A stretch of DNA of 64,000 nucleotides from Rhizobium nepotum 39/7 (GCF_000949865.1 NZ_JWJH01000006.1:62001-126000); one strand, 5' to 3'; shown: positions 9,879 through 19,176, counted from the stretch's first letter. Notes: generated by a model from the sequence alone, not told the origin. Translations and numbers: made by a program.

Positions 9879-9996
9879 AGTTGATGCACACGGTGGCTTT
9901 TCCTCCCAGTTCCACCGCATCAGCTGTTCCCCTCTGGAGGTTTTTAACCTTCACACTTAAAGGGCCCTGGATCTATCCGGCGGCCCTCTTTTTTTA
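9879..9996 (+). ncRNA. AbcR-like trans-acting sRNA, copy 1
   Basis: Predicted RNA of about 118 nt, starting about 7 bases after the -10 and ending in a terminator (stem 9961-9966 with 9982-9987, then CTTTTTTT). It folds as a 5' hairpin (TGATGC/GCATCA and GGTGG/CCACC arms) with CCTCCC in the loop, a single-stranded stretch around GTTCCCCTCTGGAGG (from 9924) and the 3' terminator. The central 37 bases are nearly identical to copy 2. AbcR1/AbcR2 sRNAs of Agrobacterium, Sinorhizobium and Brucella lie in tandem next to lsrB/vtlR and repress ABC-transporter mRNAs at their ribosome sites, with Hfq. Which copy corresponds to AbcR1 I cannot prove; the LysR site in front suggests this one. Confidence 0.85.
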
Positions 9997-10043
9997 CCCG
10001 CAAGAATTTTCTCCAATTTGGCGAAATATCGCACGATGCAACC

Positions 10044-10072
10044 TTGTTTTGTATTCTTGCCGCTCCCATATT
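10044..10072 (+). promoter_or_regulatory. Promoter of the second AbcR-like sRNA
   Basis: TTGTTT at 10044-10049 and CATATT at 10067-10072, again with 17 bases between, copy the architecture of the first sRNA promoter. Confidence 0.65.
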
Positions 10073-10078
10073 TTAGTT

Positions 10079-10178
10079 AGCTGTCACGCTTGCCTATGCA
10101 CGCGACAGCTGTTCCCCTCTGGAGGTTTTAACCTTCAAACTTATCAGGCCGCGGAGAAATCCAGCGGCCTTCTTTTTT
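10079..10178 (+). ncRNA. AbcR-like trans-acting sRNA, copy 2
   Basis: Predicted RNA of about 100 nt. The 5' hairpin pairs AGCTGTC with GACAGCT, then comes the same unpaired core GTTCCCCTCTGGAGG followed by TTTTAACCTTC as in copy 1, and a terminator (stem 10146-10152 with 10164-10170, then TCTTTTTT). The 5' arm differs wholly from copy 1, so the two probably share one target-recognition core and differ in a second. It has its own promoter, so separate regulation of the copies is expected. Confidence 0.85.
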
Positions 10179-10228
10179 GGAAGACGCTTCGTCGCCGCCG
10201 ATAAGGCCCTCACGGAGACGTGAATTGT

Positions 10229-10256
10229 ATATCGTAAATCATCGATATAAATATCG
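10229..10256. promoter_or_regulatory. Palindromic operator candidate for the ArsR-type regulator
   Basis: Three half-sites of ATATCG lie in alternating orientation at 10229-10234, 10243-10248 and 10251-10256; the last two form CGATAT-AA-ATATCG. They end 27 bases before the arsR-type start, where an autoregulatory ArsR/SmtB dimer would block transcription. Inference from position and symmetry. Confidence 0.5.
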
Positions 10257-10283
10257 GAAACACCAGATATTAGAGAAACGCTG

Positions 10284-10574
10284 ATGAACCCGGAGGAAAT
10301 CCTCAAAGCCCTTTCACATCCTGCAAGGCTGAAGTTCCTTGAATGGCTGAAAAGCCCGGAAAGTCACTTCTGCCAAGACCATCCGCTCAGCATGGGCGTA
10401 TGCGCCAACCAGTTCCAGATCAGCGGCCTGTCGCAATCGACGGTGTCGTCACATCTGGCGGTTTTGCAGGCGGCCGGCCTGATAAGGTCGAAGAAAGTCG
10501 GGCAATGGGTGTTTTTCGAACGCGACGAGGAAACCATCGACGCCTTCCGCAATTATCTGCAAGCCAATCTTTGA
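10284..10574 (+). CDS. ArsR/SmtB-family transcriptional regulator
   Basis: A 96-residue winged-helix repressor. It starts MNPEEILKALSHPARLKFLEWL, typical of the family, with recognition helix around LSQSTVSSHLAVLQAAGL (residues 52-69) and the beta wing VGQWVFFERD. It lacks the ELCVC metal motif of ArsR/SmtB; cysteines are near residues 31 and 38, so the ligand is uncertain and may not be a metal. A homologue follows the AbcR sRNAs in S. meliloti. The next gene, an old yellow enzyme in the same direction 127 bases on, is a plausible target. Confidence 0.88.
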   Translation: MNPEEILKALSHPARLKFLEWLKSPESHFCQDHPLSMGVCANQFQISGLSQSTVSSHLAVLQAAGLIRSKKVGQWVFFERDEETIDAFRNYLQANL

Positions 10575-10701
10575 GCCTCCCAAGCTTATAAGACCGGGGC
10601 GTCGGACCGAAAGCTGCAAGGCGGTTTTCTCTCCGATGCCCAGACAAAAAGACAGCGCGCCAGCCGCGCAATTTTGCCAACCGACCAGAAAGTGAAGTCG
10701 C

Positions 10702-11814
10702 ATGACCAGTCTTTTCGAACCGGCACAGGCCGGCGATATCGCACTCGCCAACCGTATCGTCATGGCTCCCCTCACCCGCAACCGCTCGCCGGGGGCAATT
10801 CCCAACAACCTCAACGCCACCTATTACGAACAGCGCGCAACAGCCGGGCTGATCGTCACGGAAGGCACGCCGATTTCCCAGCAGGGTCAGGGTTATGCGG
10901 ACGTTCCGGGCCTCTACAAGCGGGAAGCGGTCGAGGGTTGGAAAAAGATCACGAATGGCGTGCATTCGGCAGGCGGCAAGATCGTCGCGCAGATATGGCA
11001 TGTCGGGCGTATTTCCCACACGTCGCTCCAGCCACATGGCGGCCAGCCCGTCGCCCCTTCCGCCATTCCGGCCAAGTCCAAGACCTATATCATCAATGAT
11101 GATGGCACCGGCACCTTTGCGGAAACCTCCGAACCCCGTGCGCTGACCATTGACGATATCGGCCTTATCCTCGAAGACTACCGCACCGGTGCACGCGCAG
11201 CACTTGAGGCCGGTTTCGACGGCGTCGAAATCCATGCCGCCAACGGCTATCTGATCGAGCAGTTCCTGAAATCCAGCACCAACCAGCGCACCGACGACTA
11301 TGGCGGTTCGATCGAAAATCGCGCCCGTTTTCTGCTGGAAGCAGTGGATGCGGTTGCCGAAGAGATCGGCGCGGGCCGCACCGGCATCCGCCTGTCCCCC
11401 GTCACCCCCGCCAACGATATTTTCGAGGCCGATCCGCAGCCGCTCTATAATTACGTGGCGGAAGAACTCGGCAAGCGGGGTCTCGCCTTCATCCATGTCG
11501 TTGAAGGTGCGACGGGTGGTCCGCGCGACTTCAAGCAGGGCGACAAGCCCTTCGATTACGCCGCCTTCAAAGCCGCTTATCGCAACGCCGGCGGCAAGGG
11601 GCTGTGGATCGCCAATAATGGTTACGACCGTGAAAGCGCAATCGAAGCCGTTGAAAGCGGCAAGGTCGATGCCGTCGCCTTCGGCAAGGCCTTCATCGCC
11701 AATCCCGATCTGGTGCGCCGCTTTGAAAACGATGCGCCGCTGAACGAGCCGAACCAGCCGACCTTCTATGGTGGCGGGGCCGAAGGCTATACCGACTATC
11801 CGGCGCTTGGCTGA
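10702..11814 (+). CDS. Old yellow enzyme-type alkene/N-ethylmaleimide reductase
   Basis: FMN-dependent NAD(P)H oxidoreductase that reduces electrophilic alkenes such as quinones, maleimides and nitroesters. The 370-residue TIM-barrel protein shows the family blocks: LANRIVMAPLTRNRS at the N-terminus, AQIWHVGRISH, the active-site HAANGYLIEQFLKSSTNQR with DDYGGSIENR, and near the end VDAVAFGKAFIANPDLVRR. It belongs to the NemA/XenB-like group. It may be controlled by the ArsR-type regulator upstream. Terminated by a strong hairpin at 11830. Confidence 0.94.
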   Translation: MTSLFEPAQAGDIALANRIVMAPLTRNRSPGAIPNNLNATYYEQRATAGLIVTEGTPISQQGQGYADVPGLYKREAVEGWKKITNGVHSAGGKIVAQIWHVGRISHTSLQPHGGQPVAPSAIPAKSKTYIINDDGTGTFAETSEPRALTIDDIGLILEDYRTGARAALEAGFDGVEIHAANGYLIEQFLKSSTNQRTDDYGGSIENRARFLLEAVDAVAEEIGAGRTGIRLSPVTPANDIFEADPQPLYNYVAEELGKRGLAFIHVVEGATGGPRDFKQGDKPFDYAAFKAAYRNAGGKGLWIANNGYDRESAIEAVESGKVDAVAFGKAFIANPDLVRRFENDAPLNEPNQPTFYGGGAEGYTDYPALG

Positions 11815-11829
11815 TAAGTGATAAATCCA

Positions 11830-11866
11830 AAACGCCGCACCGCTCCACAGCGGTGCGGCGTTTCGC
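11830..11866. terminator. Bidirectional terminator
   Basis: A perfect 15-bp stem (11830-11844 with 11849-11863, loop CCAC) is flanked by A and T on both sides. It sits between the converging reductase gene and the DUF6220-like gene and can serve both. Confidence 0.85.
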
Positions 11867-11870
11867 TGTT

Positions 11871-12251
11871 TTAACGCAGGCTTCGCGCCTGCCGCGCGGC
11901 AAAATCGGAAAATGCGCCCATGACGAACGCATTGGCGACATGCAGCGCCTGCAAAAAGCCATTGCCCGTTTCCCGGCCGATGCTCATCAGCGCCACCTGA
12001 AGACAGTAGAGGCCGAGCAGCACCAATGCGCGGCCAAGGTTCGGCCGGAGGTTATCGTAGCGCAAGGCAAAGACCACCAGCGACACGATGGGAGTGGCAA
12101 TGAAAATGCCAAGCCCCTTATGGATCGAAAGCAGCGATCCGTCATAATAGATCGACAGTCCGGCCAGCAGCACCTGCGCGAAAATCAGCACCGGCACGCT
12201 TGCCGAAATCGCTGCAAACATGCGGGACAATCCATTCACCGTTGTCACCAT
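11871..12251 (-). CDS. Small four-helix membrane protein, DUF6220-like
   Basis: A 126-residue protein with about four hydrophobic helices and a conserved His after the first (LLSIHKGLGIF), then ALHVANAFVMGAFSDFAARQ near the end. This resembles the DUF6220/cytochrome-b561-like small membrane proteins; no function is known. The ATG at 12251 shares its A with the stop codon of the upstream NAD(P)-binding gene (TGATG), so the two are translationally coupled. Role inferred only from that coupling. Confidence 0.7.
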   Translation of the reverse strand: MVTTVNGLSRMFAAISASVPVLIFAQVLLAGLSIYYDGSLLSIHKGLGIFIATPIVSLVVFALRYDNLRPNLGRALVLLGLYCLQVALMSIGRETGNGFLQALHVANAFVMGAFSDFAARQARSLR

Positions 12252-13288
12252 CACACCCTACTCCCGGCATCGGCCGGACGACGAAGGTTCGCCGGTTGCG
12301 GCACCTGTTCAAGGCAGCCGAGGCTCGCCAGTGTCGCCGCTACCGCAACATCGATCGGCGTTTGCGGTTCCGCCCCGAGAAAATCCACAAGCTTGCGATT
12401 GCTCATCCGGATCGGCATCTGCCAGAGATATTTCATTTCCAGGACTTCACGGAACAATGGCATGAAAGGCGCGGCCAGCCCCATGGCCCACCAGGAAAGC
12501 TGCCGCATCTTGACCGGATGGCCCACCACGCGCTCGATTGCCGCGACCAGTTCCAACCCGTCGAAATCCCAGACACCCTCCATGTGGTAGACGGCAAAAG
12601 TCTGAAGCTCGTCCGAGCGATCAAGCAGCCGTCCGATCGTCTCCGCAACATCAGGCAGATAGGCCCATTGATGCCCCGCGTGGGGATGTGCCGGGTTCTG
12701 AACGCTGCGGACCGGCTTGCCCGGCCGCACCAGCATCTGCGAAAACCAGTTGTTTTTCGCATCCGGGCCGAAAAAATCCCCGGCACGGACGATCAGCACG
12801 GGCACGCCGCGCATCGACGCCATTTTCAGCCGCCGCTCCATTTCCACGCGCAGGACGCCCTTGCGGGTGAAAGGCCTTTGCGGACTGTCCTCCGTCAAGA
12901 GCGGAAAAGCGTCAGAGCCGAAATTATAGACGCTGCCCGGAAACACGATCCTCGCCCCGCAGGCCTCGGCGGCGGCAATGGTGTTGTCAAGCATCGGCAA
13001 CACCTGTTTGTCCCAGTTGCGATATCCCGGAGGATTGACCGCATGGACGATGAGCTTGGCGCCGTTTGCCGCCGTCACCACATCCTGCCGGTTCATGGCG
13101 TCACCAGTCACACGCTCGACGCCATCGGTGGCGTCGGTCGACACCGGTTGTCGTGTCATCGCCCTCACCCGCCAGCCGCGCTGCAGCAGCATCTTCGAAA
13201 CATGGCTGCCGACACCGCCATTCGCCCCGATGATCAAGGCTAGAGGCTGGTCATTCCCTGCTGTATTTGCCTGATTTTCATATATCAT
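12251..13288 (-). CDS. NAD(P)-binding, epimerase-type SDR protein
   Basis: A 345-residue extended or atypical short-chain dehydrogenase. The N-terminal nucleotide motif is IIGANGGVGSHVSKMLLQRGW (TGxxGxxG type), followed by the second strand end RAMTRQP, and a FPGSVYNFG segment where the epimerase active site lies; the classical YxxxK is replaced by a region starting TRKGVLRVEME. The substrate is unknown. The ATG at 13288 follows AAGGAGTGACCACC. It is divergent from a LysR gene 90 bases away, the usual arrangement for a LysR-controlled target. Confidence 0.85.
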   Translation of the reverse strand: MIYENQANTAGNDQPLALIIGANGGVGSHVSKMLLQRGWRVRAMTRQPVSTDATDGVERVTGDAMNRQDVVTAANGAKLIVHAVNPPGYRNWDKQVLPMLDNTIAAAEACGARIVFPGSVYNFGSDAFPLLTEDSPQRPFTRKGVLRVEMERRLKMASMRGVPVLIVRAGDFFGPDAKNNWFSQMLVRPGKPVRSVQNPAHPHAGHQWAYLPDVAETIGRLLDRSDELQTFAVYHMEGVWDFDGLELVAAIERVVGHPVKMRQLSWWAMGLAAPFMPLFREVLEMKYLWQMPIRMSNRKLVDFLGAEPQTPIDVAVAATLASLGCLEQVPQPANLRRPADAGSRV

Positions 13289-13378
13289 GGTGGTCACTCC
13301 TTCCTGTGGGCTGGAGTATCGACCCATCAGGCGATATACGAAATTGTCGAAATAAGTGGAACAGCTATACAAAATCTT

Positions 13379-14323
13379 ATGTTCAAAAGCCGCAATGTCA
13401 GTTGGGATTTTTACCGGACCTTCCTCAGCGTGCTGCGTGACGGCTCGCTTTCCGCCGCTGCCCGCGAACTCGGCATCACCCAGCCGACGGCTGGGCGCCA
13501 CATCAGCGCGCTGGAAGAAACCGTTGGCTTTCCGCTGTTCATCCGCTCGCCGCACGGGTTGATGCCGACGGAAGCCGCACTGGCGCTCCGGCCCTATGCG
13601 GAAAATCTGGCAGCGACGGCCTCAGCCCTCATGCGCGCCGCCTCCGGCGAAGTCGGCAAGATCGAAGGCACGGTGCGCATCAGCGCCTCGGATATCATCG
13701 GCGTGGAAATGCTGCCGCCGATCATTACGGCCATGCAGGAGGTTCATCCCCGGCTTGAAATCGAGCTTTCGCTCTCCGATTCGCTGGAAGATCTTTTGCG
13801 GCGCGAGGCCGATATCGCCATTCGCATGACCGAACCGCAGCAGGATGCGATCGTGATGCGTTATATCGGCAATTTCCGTCTGGGATTTCACGCGACGCGC
13901 GACTATCTGGCGAAAGCCGGCACTCCGAAAGACATGGGCGACCTTGAAGATCATCGCCTCATCGGTTTCGACCGCAAGACGCCCTTCATTCGCGCGGCCG
14001 TGCAGCGCATGCGTTCAATCGATCCGGAGATACCGGACACGGAAGAAATTTCCTTTGCAATCCGCGCCGATAGCAATCTTGCTCAGCTTGCCATGATCCG
14101 CGCCAGCGCGGGCATCGGCGTCTGTCAGATCGGTCTGGCGCGCAAGGACCCTCGGCTTGTCCAGGTCCTTCCGAAAATCGACATCCCGCTGCACACCTGG
14201 GTCGCGATGCATGAAAATCTCAAGACCTCGCCGCGATGCCGTGCCCTGTTCAGCGCCCTTGTCGAAGGCCTCAAGGCCCATCTCAAGGAAACCGATCCGG
14301 GCGCACCGCCACAACGGCGCTGA
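13379..14323 (+). CDS. LysR-family transcriptional regulator
   Basis: A 314-residue regulator with an N-terminal HTH (NVSWDFYRTFLSVLRDGSLSAAARELGIT, residues 5-33, cut here as two blocks: the helix SAAARELGITQPTAGRHI is diagnostic) and a periplasmic-binding-like effector domain. It is divergent from the SDR/DUF6220 pair and probably regulates it, in line with the classic LysR layout; effector unknown. The start at 13379 has little Shine-Dalgarno, so the exact start is less sure than the gene. Confidence 0.92.
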   Translation: MFKSRNVSWDFYRTFLSVLRDGSLSAAARELGITQPTAGRHISALEETVGFPLFIRSPHGLMPTEAALALRPYAENLAATASALMRAASGEVGKIEGTVRISASDIIGVEMLPPIITAMQEVHPRLEIELSLSDSLEDLLRREADIAIRMTEPQQDAIVMRYIGNFRLGFHATRDYLAKAGTPKDMGDLEDHRLIGFDRKTPFIRAAVQRMRSIDPEIPDTEEISFAIRADSNLAQLAMIRASAGIGVCQIGLARKDPRLVQVLPKIDIPLHTWVAMHENLKTSPRCRALFSALVEGLKAHLKETDPGAPPQRR

Positions 14324-14432
14324 CGTCATTGCGCCATCGATGCCGCGCGACCTTGCGTCCGCACTTGCATGAAACAAACCGGCGAAGCATGGAGGATGAT
14401 GCCGTTTTCACCGGAAATGCTGAAACCCTTCA

Positions 14433-14699
14433 TCAAAACGGCCTGGCGGGAGGCGAAACCTTGTCGACCACCTCCGCCTCCGGCCGATCGCCGCCCTGGC
14501 TATATTCTTCATGCCACTGGCCGCGCTCGTCCTGATAGCTGATTTCCTCGTCATCGCCGCCCACCTGCTGTTCGGCGGCAACGATGCGCGCGGCCTCGAC
14601 GGCATCGGCATAGGACGGAAATGTTTCGGAATAAGCGCCGTTCATGCGGTAAGCGAAGCCCCCGTCATGTTCGACGATTTCATATACCACTTTGGTCAT
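14433..14699 (-). CDS. DUF2188-like small acidic protein
   Basis: An 88-residue soluble protein. The first 45 residues (MTKVVYEIVEHDGGFAYRMN then SETFPSYADAVEAARIVAAE) match the short beta-beta-alpha pattern of DUF2188-like proteins; the rest is acidic and low complexity (QVGGDDEEISYQDERGQWHE). No function can be assigned. The ATG at 14699 follows AGGAGGAACATGC, a strong ribosome site. Confidence 0.75.
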   Translation of the reverse strand: MTKVVYEIVEHDGGFAYRMNGAYSETFPSYADAVEAARIVAAEQQVGGDDEEISYQDERGQWHEEYSQGGDRPEAEVVDKVSPPARPF

Positions 14700-14894
14700 G
14701 CATGTTCCTCCTGTTTCAGTAGGTGACATGGCAACCACAACCGCGCTTCAAGCATTGCACCCGAGGGGGACACCGCGGCACGAGCAGCATGTCCAGACGA
14801 CATCACTATCCTACCAAAAGCACTCAAGCGCAAATCCTGCTTGATCTTCACGACGATACGTCACAGCCTCACATTGTCAGGAGAGGGGAAATCG

Positions 14895-16004
14895 ATGGTG
14901 GGGTCTATTTTGAAACAGGAGCGCATGCTGCTCCTGGCCATACCTGCGGCGATCGTCGCCTACATGGCCGAACATGCAGTATTCGAGGCCGGCAAAACGG
15001 CCTCGCTCATTGCTGCGATCGCGCTCATCGGCATGATCATTCTGGTGTCGGTGCGGGTTGCGCATCACGCCGAAATCCTGGCGACCAAAGTCGGCGACCC
15101 CTATGGCACGATGATCCTGACACTCTCGGCGGTGGCGGTGGAAGTGCTGATCCTCGCCATCATCATGAGCGAATCCAGTTCGCCGACCCTGGTGCGCGAC
15201 ACGATCTATTCCGCCGTGATGATCGACATCAACGGCATTCTGGGCCTGGCCGCCCTGCTCGGCGGCCTTCGCCACGGCGAGCAGCCCTATAATGACGATT
15301 CCGGCAAGACCTACGGCGTCATGATCCTCACCGCCATGGGCATCTCGATGATCGTGCCGGAATTCATTCCCGATCAAAGCTGGCACGTCTATTCCGCCTT
15401 CACCATCGTCGCCATGATCGCGCTTTATGCCCTGTTTCTCAAAATGCAGGTCGGCACACACAGCTATTTCTTCAGCTACGCCTATCCGCGCAAGGCGCGC
15501 CCGGATGGTCAACCATCCGACAGCCATGCGGAAGAAGAGGGAGAGGAAGGCAGCGCATCCCTCTCCATCGGTCTCATCATCGCAGGCGTGGTGCTGATCG
15601 GCGTGCTGGCGGAATTCATGGCCGCCTTCTTAAGCGAGAGCCTCGAAGGCACAAGCGCGCCACCAGCGCTGATGGCAGTGGTGGTCGCGACGATCTCTGC
15701 ATCGCCGGAAATCCTGACCGCACTCAGGTCCGCATTGCGCAACCGCATGCAGGCCGTGGTCAATATCGCCATGGGCGCCTCGCTCTCAACGGTAATCCTG
15801 ACGGTGCCGGTGATGGAGGGCATCGCGCTTTACACCGGCCAGCCATTCGTGATGGCGATGACACCGGTCCAGACCGTCATGGTCTTCATCACCCTCATCG
15901 CGGCCGCCATCAATTTAAATGACGGCGAAACCAACGCGATCGAGGGGATGACGCATTTCATCCTCTTCGCCACCTTCATTATGCTGTTGTTTCTCGGGCT
16001 TTAA
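14895..16004 (+). CDS. chaA: Ca2+(Na+,K+)/H+ antiporter, CaCA family
   Basis: Inner-membrane cation/proton exchanger of 369 residues with about 11 hydrophobic helices in two inverted halves. The alpha repeats are visible: ILTLSAVAVEVLILAIIMSE in the first half and VVATISASPEILTALRSALR with GASLSTVILTVPVM in the second. A charged cytoplasmic loop (SDSHAEEEGEEGSA) divides the halves, as in ChaA/CAX proteins. The ATG at 14895 follows AGGAGAGGGGAAATCG; earlier in-frame starts lack a ribosome site. Role in alkali or calcium tolerance is from the family. Confidence 0.9.
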   Translation: MVGSILKQERMLLLAIPAAIVAYMAEHAVFEAGKTASLIAAIALIGMIILVSVRVAHHAEILATKVGDPYGTMILTLSAVAVEVLILAIIMSESSSPTLVRDTIYSAVMIDINGILGLAALLGGLRHGEQPYNDDSGKTYGVMILTAMGISMIVPEFIPDQSWHVYSAFTIVAMIALYALFLKMQVGTHSYFFSYAYPRKARPDGQPSDSHAEEEGEEGSASLSIGLIIAGVVLIGVLAEFMAAFLSESLEGTSAPPALMAVVVATISASPEILTALRSALRNRMQAVVNIAMGASLSTVILTVPVMEGIALYTGQPFVMAMTPVQTVMVFITLIAAAINLNDGETNAIEGMTHFILFATFIMLLFLGL

Positions 16005-16030
16005 AAAGCCCGGTAAGCTGCCGGGCCGAG
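16005..16030 (+). terminator. Hairpin after chaA
   Basis: AAGCCCGG at the very end of chaA pairs with CCGGGC about 16018-16025. There is no good T run, so this is a weak call. Confidence 0.4.
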
Positions 16031-16060
16031 GGTGATGACAACGCTGCCCTCCCGCACAAC

Positions 16061-16144
16061 GTCATCCTTGGGCTTGTCCCAGGGATCTAATCACATCCAA
16101 ATAAATCTGGCGTTGCAGATGCTCGGGACAGGTCCGAGCATGAC
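16061..16144. repeat. 84-nt palindromic rhizobial intergenic repeat, copy A
   Basis: Begins GTCATCCTTGGGCTTGTCCC and ends GGGACAGGTCCGAGCATGAC, with two internal hairpins and an outer GTCAT/ATGAC match. The sequence at 34131-34214 is the same length and clearly homologous in the reverse orientation. It resembles the RIME-type intergenic mosaic elements of Rhizobiaceae; the precise family name is not certain. Confidence 0.8.
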
Positions 16145-16170
16145 GGCAGAGAGCTTGCGGGACTTTGAAA

Positions 16171-16198
16171 CAAAAAAGCCCGGCATCGCTGCCGGGCT
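16171..16198 (-). terminator. Terminator of the aspartate aminotransferase gene
   Basis: On the minus strand, stem AGCCCGGC/GCCGGGCT (16191-16198 with 16177-16184) is followed by TTTTTTG, 24 bases after the stop. Confidence 0.85.
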
Positions 16199-16221
16199 TC
16201 CTTCAAGATCGTATCAACCGA

Positions 16222-17562
<1,341 letters not shown>

Positions 17563-17633
17563 TTAACCCGGAAGTAACGCTTGATGCGCTAAAATCATCA
17601 GCTAGAGGTCGTCTCTCTATAGCTGGTGGAAAA

Positions 17634-18563
17634 ATGGCGCCTAAAAGCATCTTTTCCAGTCTTGTCCGTGAGGTCGATGGCACATGGTCCACGGCCTACA
17701 GCACCTTCAACCTGAAATCTGCCCTGCAGCCCATCTTTCGCCGAACGATGAACGGCACACTCGACATCGATTCCTTCGAGGGTCTGGTGCGTCCCCACCG
17801 CAACGGCGAGCCGGTAACGCCGGGTGAATTTTTCTCGCTGGTGGAGCCGGACGATATCGAGAATATCGACAGCATCCTGCGCACGATCCACATTCTCAAT
17901 ACCGGCAGGCTCAATCGGTCCCGCGCCCGCATCTTCGTCAACTTCCATCCGGGCCTGTTCCAGACGCCGGCCAAGATGCGCCAGGAGGTAGAGCGCATGC
18001 GCCTTACCGCCCACGAGGCCGGCATGACGGCGGACCGCATCGTCTGCGAAATCTCGGAGAAAAAAGCGTCCGACACGCAGATGGTGGCCGACTTCGCCTA
18101 CCATATGCATGACATCGGCTTTCGCGTGGCGCTGGATGATTATGGTGCCGGCGATTCCGACATTGACCGGGTGAAGCTCATCAAGCCCGACTATGTGAAA
18201 TTCGAAGCGGGCTGGGTGCGCGATTTCATGCAGAATTCGGCGGGCGCCGCCCTTCTGCGCGTCATCGTCAGCCAGTTCCGTGACGATGGAATAGAGCCGG
18301 TGTTCGAAGGGCTGGAAACCGGCTGGCAGGTGGATATCTGCGAGGAAGTCGGCGTCCTGCTGATGCAGGGTTACGCGCTGGCAAAACCTGAACTCGCGCC
18401 GACAAGTTTCGACACACGTTTTCCGGAACTCGGCAGCGGCTATTTCTCCCCTCTGCCAAGGTCGGACAGGAGCGCAACGTCACCGGCATTTGTGCGGGAA
18501 GAACGATCCGCAGAGCCGCATACCCCGCGCCAGATCAGAACCTTTGGAAAACGCGGCCTTTGA
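17634..18563 (+). CDS. Cytoplasmic EAL-domain protein (putative c-di-GMP phosphodiesterase)
   Basis: Predicted to bind or hydrolyse cyclic di-GMP. Of 309 residues, about 25-260 form one EAL domain with no TM segment or recognisable sensor. The signature EAL is EGL here (FEGLVRP, Glu49). Other catalytic positions look intact: Asn103 in FVNFHPG, Glu139 in VCEISEK, Asp168-Asp169 in ALDDYGAG, Lys189 and Glu225 in FEGLET. Activity is therefore plausible but the altered signature leaves a pure binding role possible. Start ATG 17634 follows GCTGGTGGAAAA. Unlinked to neighbours. Confidence 0.88.
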   Translation: MAPKSIFSSLVREVDGTWSTAYSTFNLKSALQPIFRRTMNGTLDIDSFEGLVRPHRNGEPVTPGEFFSLVEPDDIENIDSILRTIHILNTGRLNRSRARIFVNFHPGLFQTPAKMRQEVERMRLTAHEAGMTADRIVCEISEKKASDTQMVADFAYHMHDIGFRVALDDYGAGDSDIDRVKLIKPDYVKFEAGWVRDFMQNSAGAALLRVIVSQFRDDGIEPVFEGLETGWQVDICEEVGVLLMQGYALAKPELAPTSFDTRFPELGSGYFSPLPRSDRSATSPAFVREERSAEPHTPRQIRTFGKRGL

Positions 18564-18667
18564 CGCCCTTTTAGAGCGAAACAGGCCCGCAACCGGCTCC
18601 GCCACAATATCGCCGCAATAAATGCTGCGGAACGCCTGAATTCGGTCTCCAAGCCGTCCATTTCGAA

Positions 18668-18709
18668 GCCTCTTTTGTCCTTCGACAACAGCGACAAGAG
18701 GCGATCGCC
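18668..18709 (+). promoter_or_regulatory. Hairpin covering the ribosome site of the small membrane protein
   Basis: GCCTCTT(TT)GTC at 18668-18679 can pair with GACAAGAGGC at 18693-18702, burying the likely Shine-Dalgarno AAGAGG. An alternative small hairpin, TTGTC 18675-18679 with GACAA 18684-18688, would leave it open. The two folds exclude each other. Confidence 0.45.
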
Positions 18710-19021
18710 ATGTTTACCAACGACAGGACTTCGGTTGAAAGGTTAAGGACGCAAAGAACGCTGTTTTCTCTCTGGATGGCAATTGCAGCCTTTCTTGTCG
18801 TCGTCACCATGGCCGCCGGGATCGCGACCTCGGCCGATGCCGCCATTCAGGCGGTCGACACCCTGCACACATCCGCCATTCCGCAGGTGGCGGCAACCTC
18901 GCAGGCAGGCGGGCACCTGCTGCTCATCGTCTTTTCGGTCGCGGCCTTCATAGGCCTCGGCATCGGTGGTCTGATACTCACCCGAAGAAGCCTGAAGGAC
19001 GAGGCCCGCCGCTACAAATAA
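18710..19021 (+). CDS. Small two-helix membrane protein, hypothetical
   Basis: A 103-residue protein with hydrophobic helices at about residues 20-45 (LFSLWMAIAAFLVVVTMAAG) and 68-90 (LLLIVFSVAAFIGLGIGGLI), a short loop rich in Ala, Thr and His between, and a basic C-terminus (RRSLKDEARRYK). I do not recognise a family. The first helix ends in an Ala-rich stretch that could alternatively be a signal peptide (TSADAA). The ATG at 18710 follows AAGAGGCGATCGCC, which lies in a hairpin. Both neighbours are on the same strand but far enough to be separate units. Confidence 0.6.
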   Translation: MFTNDRTSVERLRTQRTLFSLWMAIAAFLVVVTMAAGIATSADAAIQAVDTLHTSAIPQVAATSQAGGHLLLIVFSVAAFIGLGIGGLILTRRSLKDEARRYK

Positions 19022-19176
19022 GCGGCGCTGTCCTCGACTTGCGGCGTCGGCATGTTGCTGCTAAAGCACCCGGGAAACCGTCGTCCTAAAATCGTGGTTC
19101 GACATTTCAAAAAATCCCCGAATTGCCAGGGCCGCGACGGAGTGATCCCCCTGGCCCCGCTGTGCTGGTGCCAATC

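Noticed and set aside
12200-13243. Plus-strand frame of 347 codons opposite the SDR gene
   Set aside because: Arg, Pro and His-rich antisense of a protein with a clear nucleotide-binding motif.
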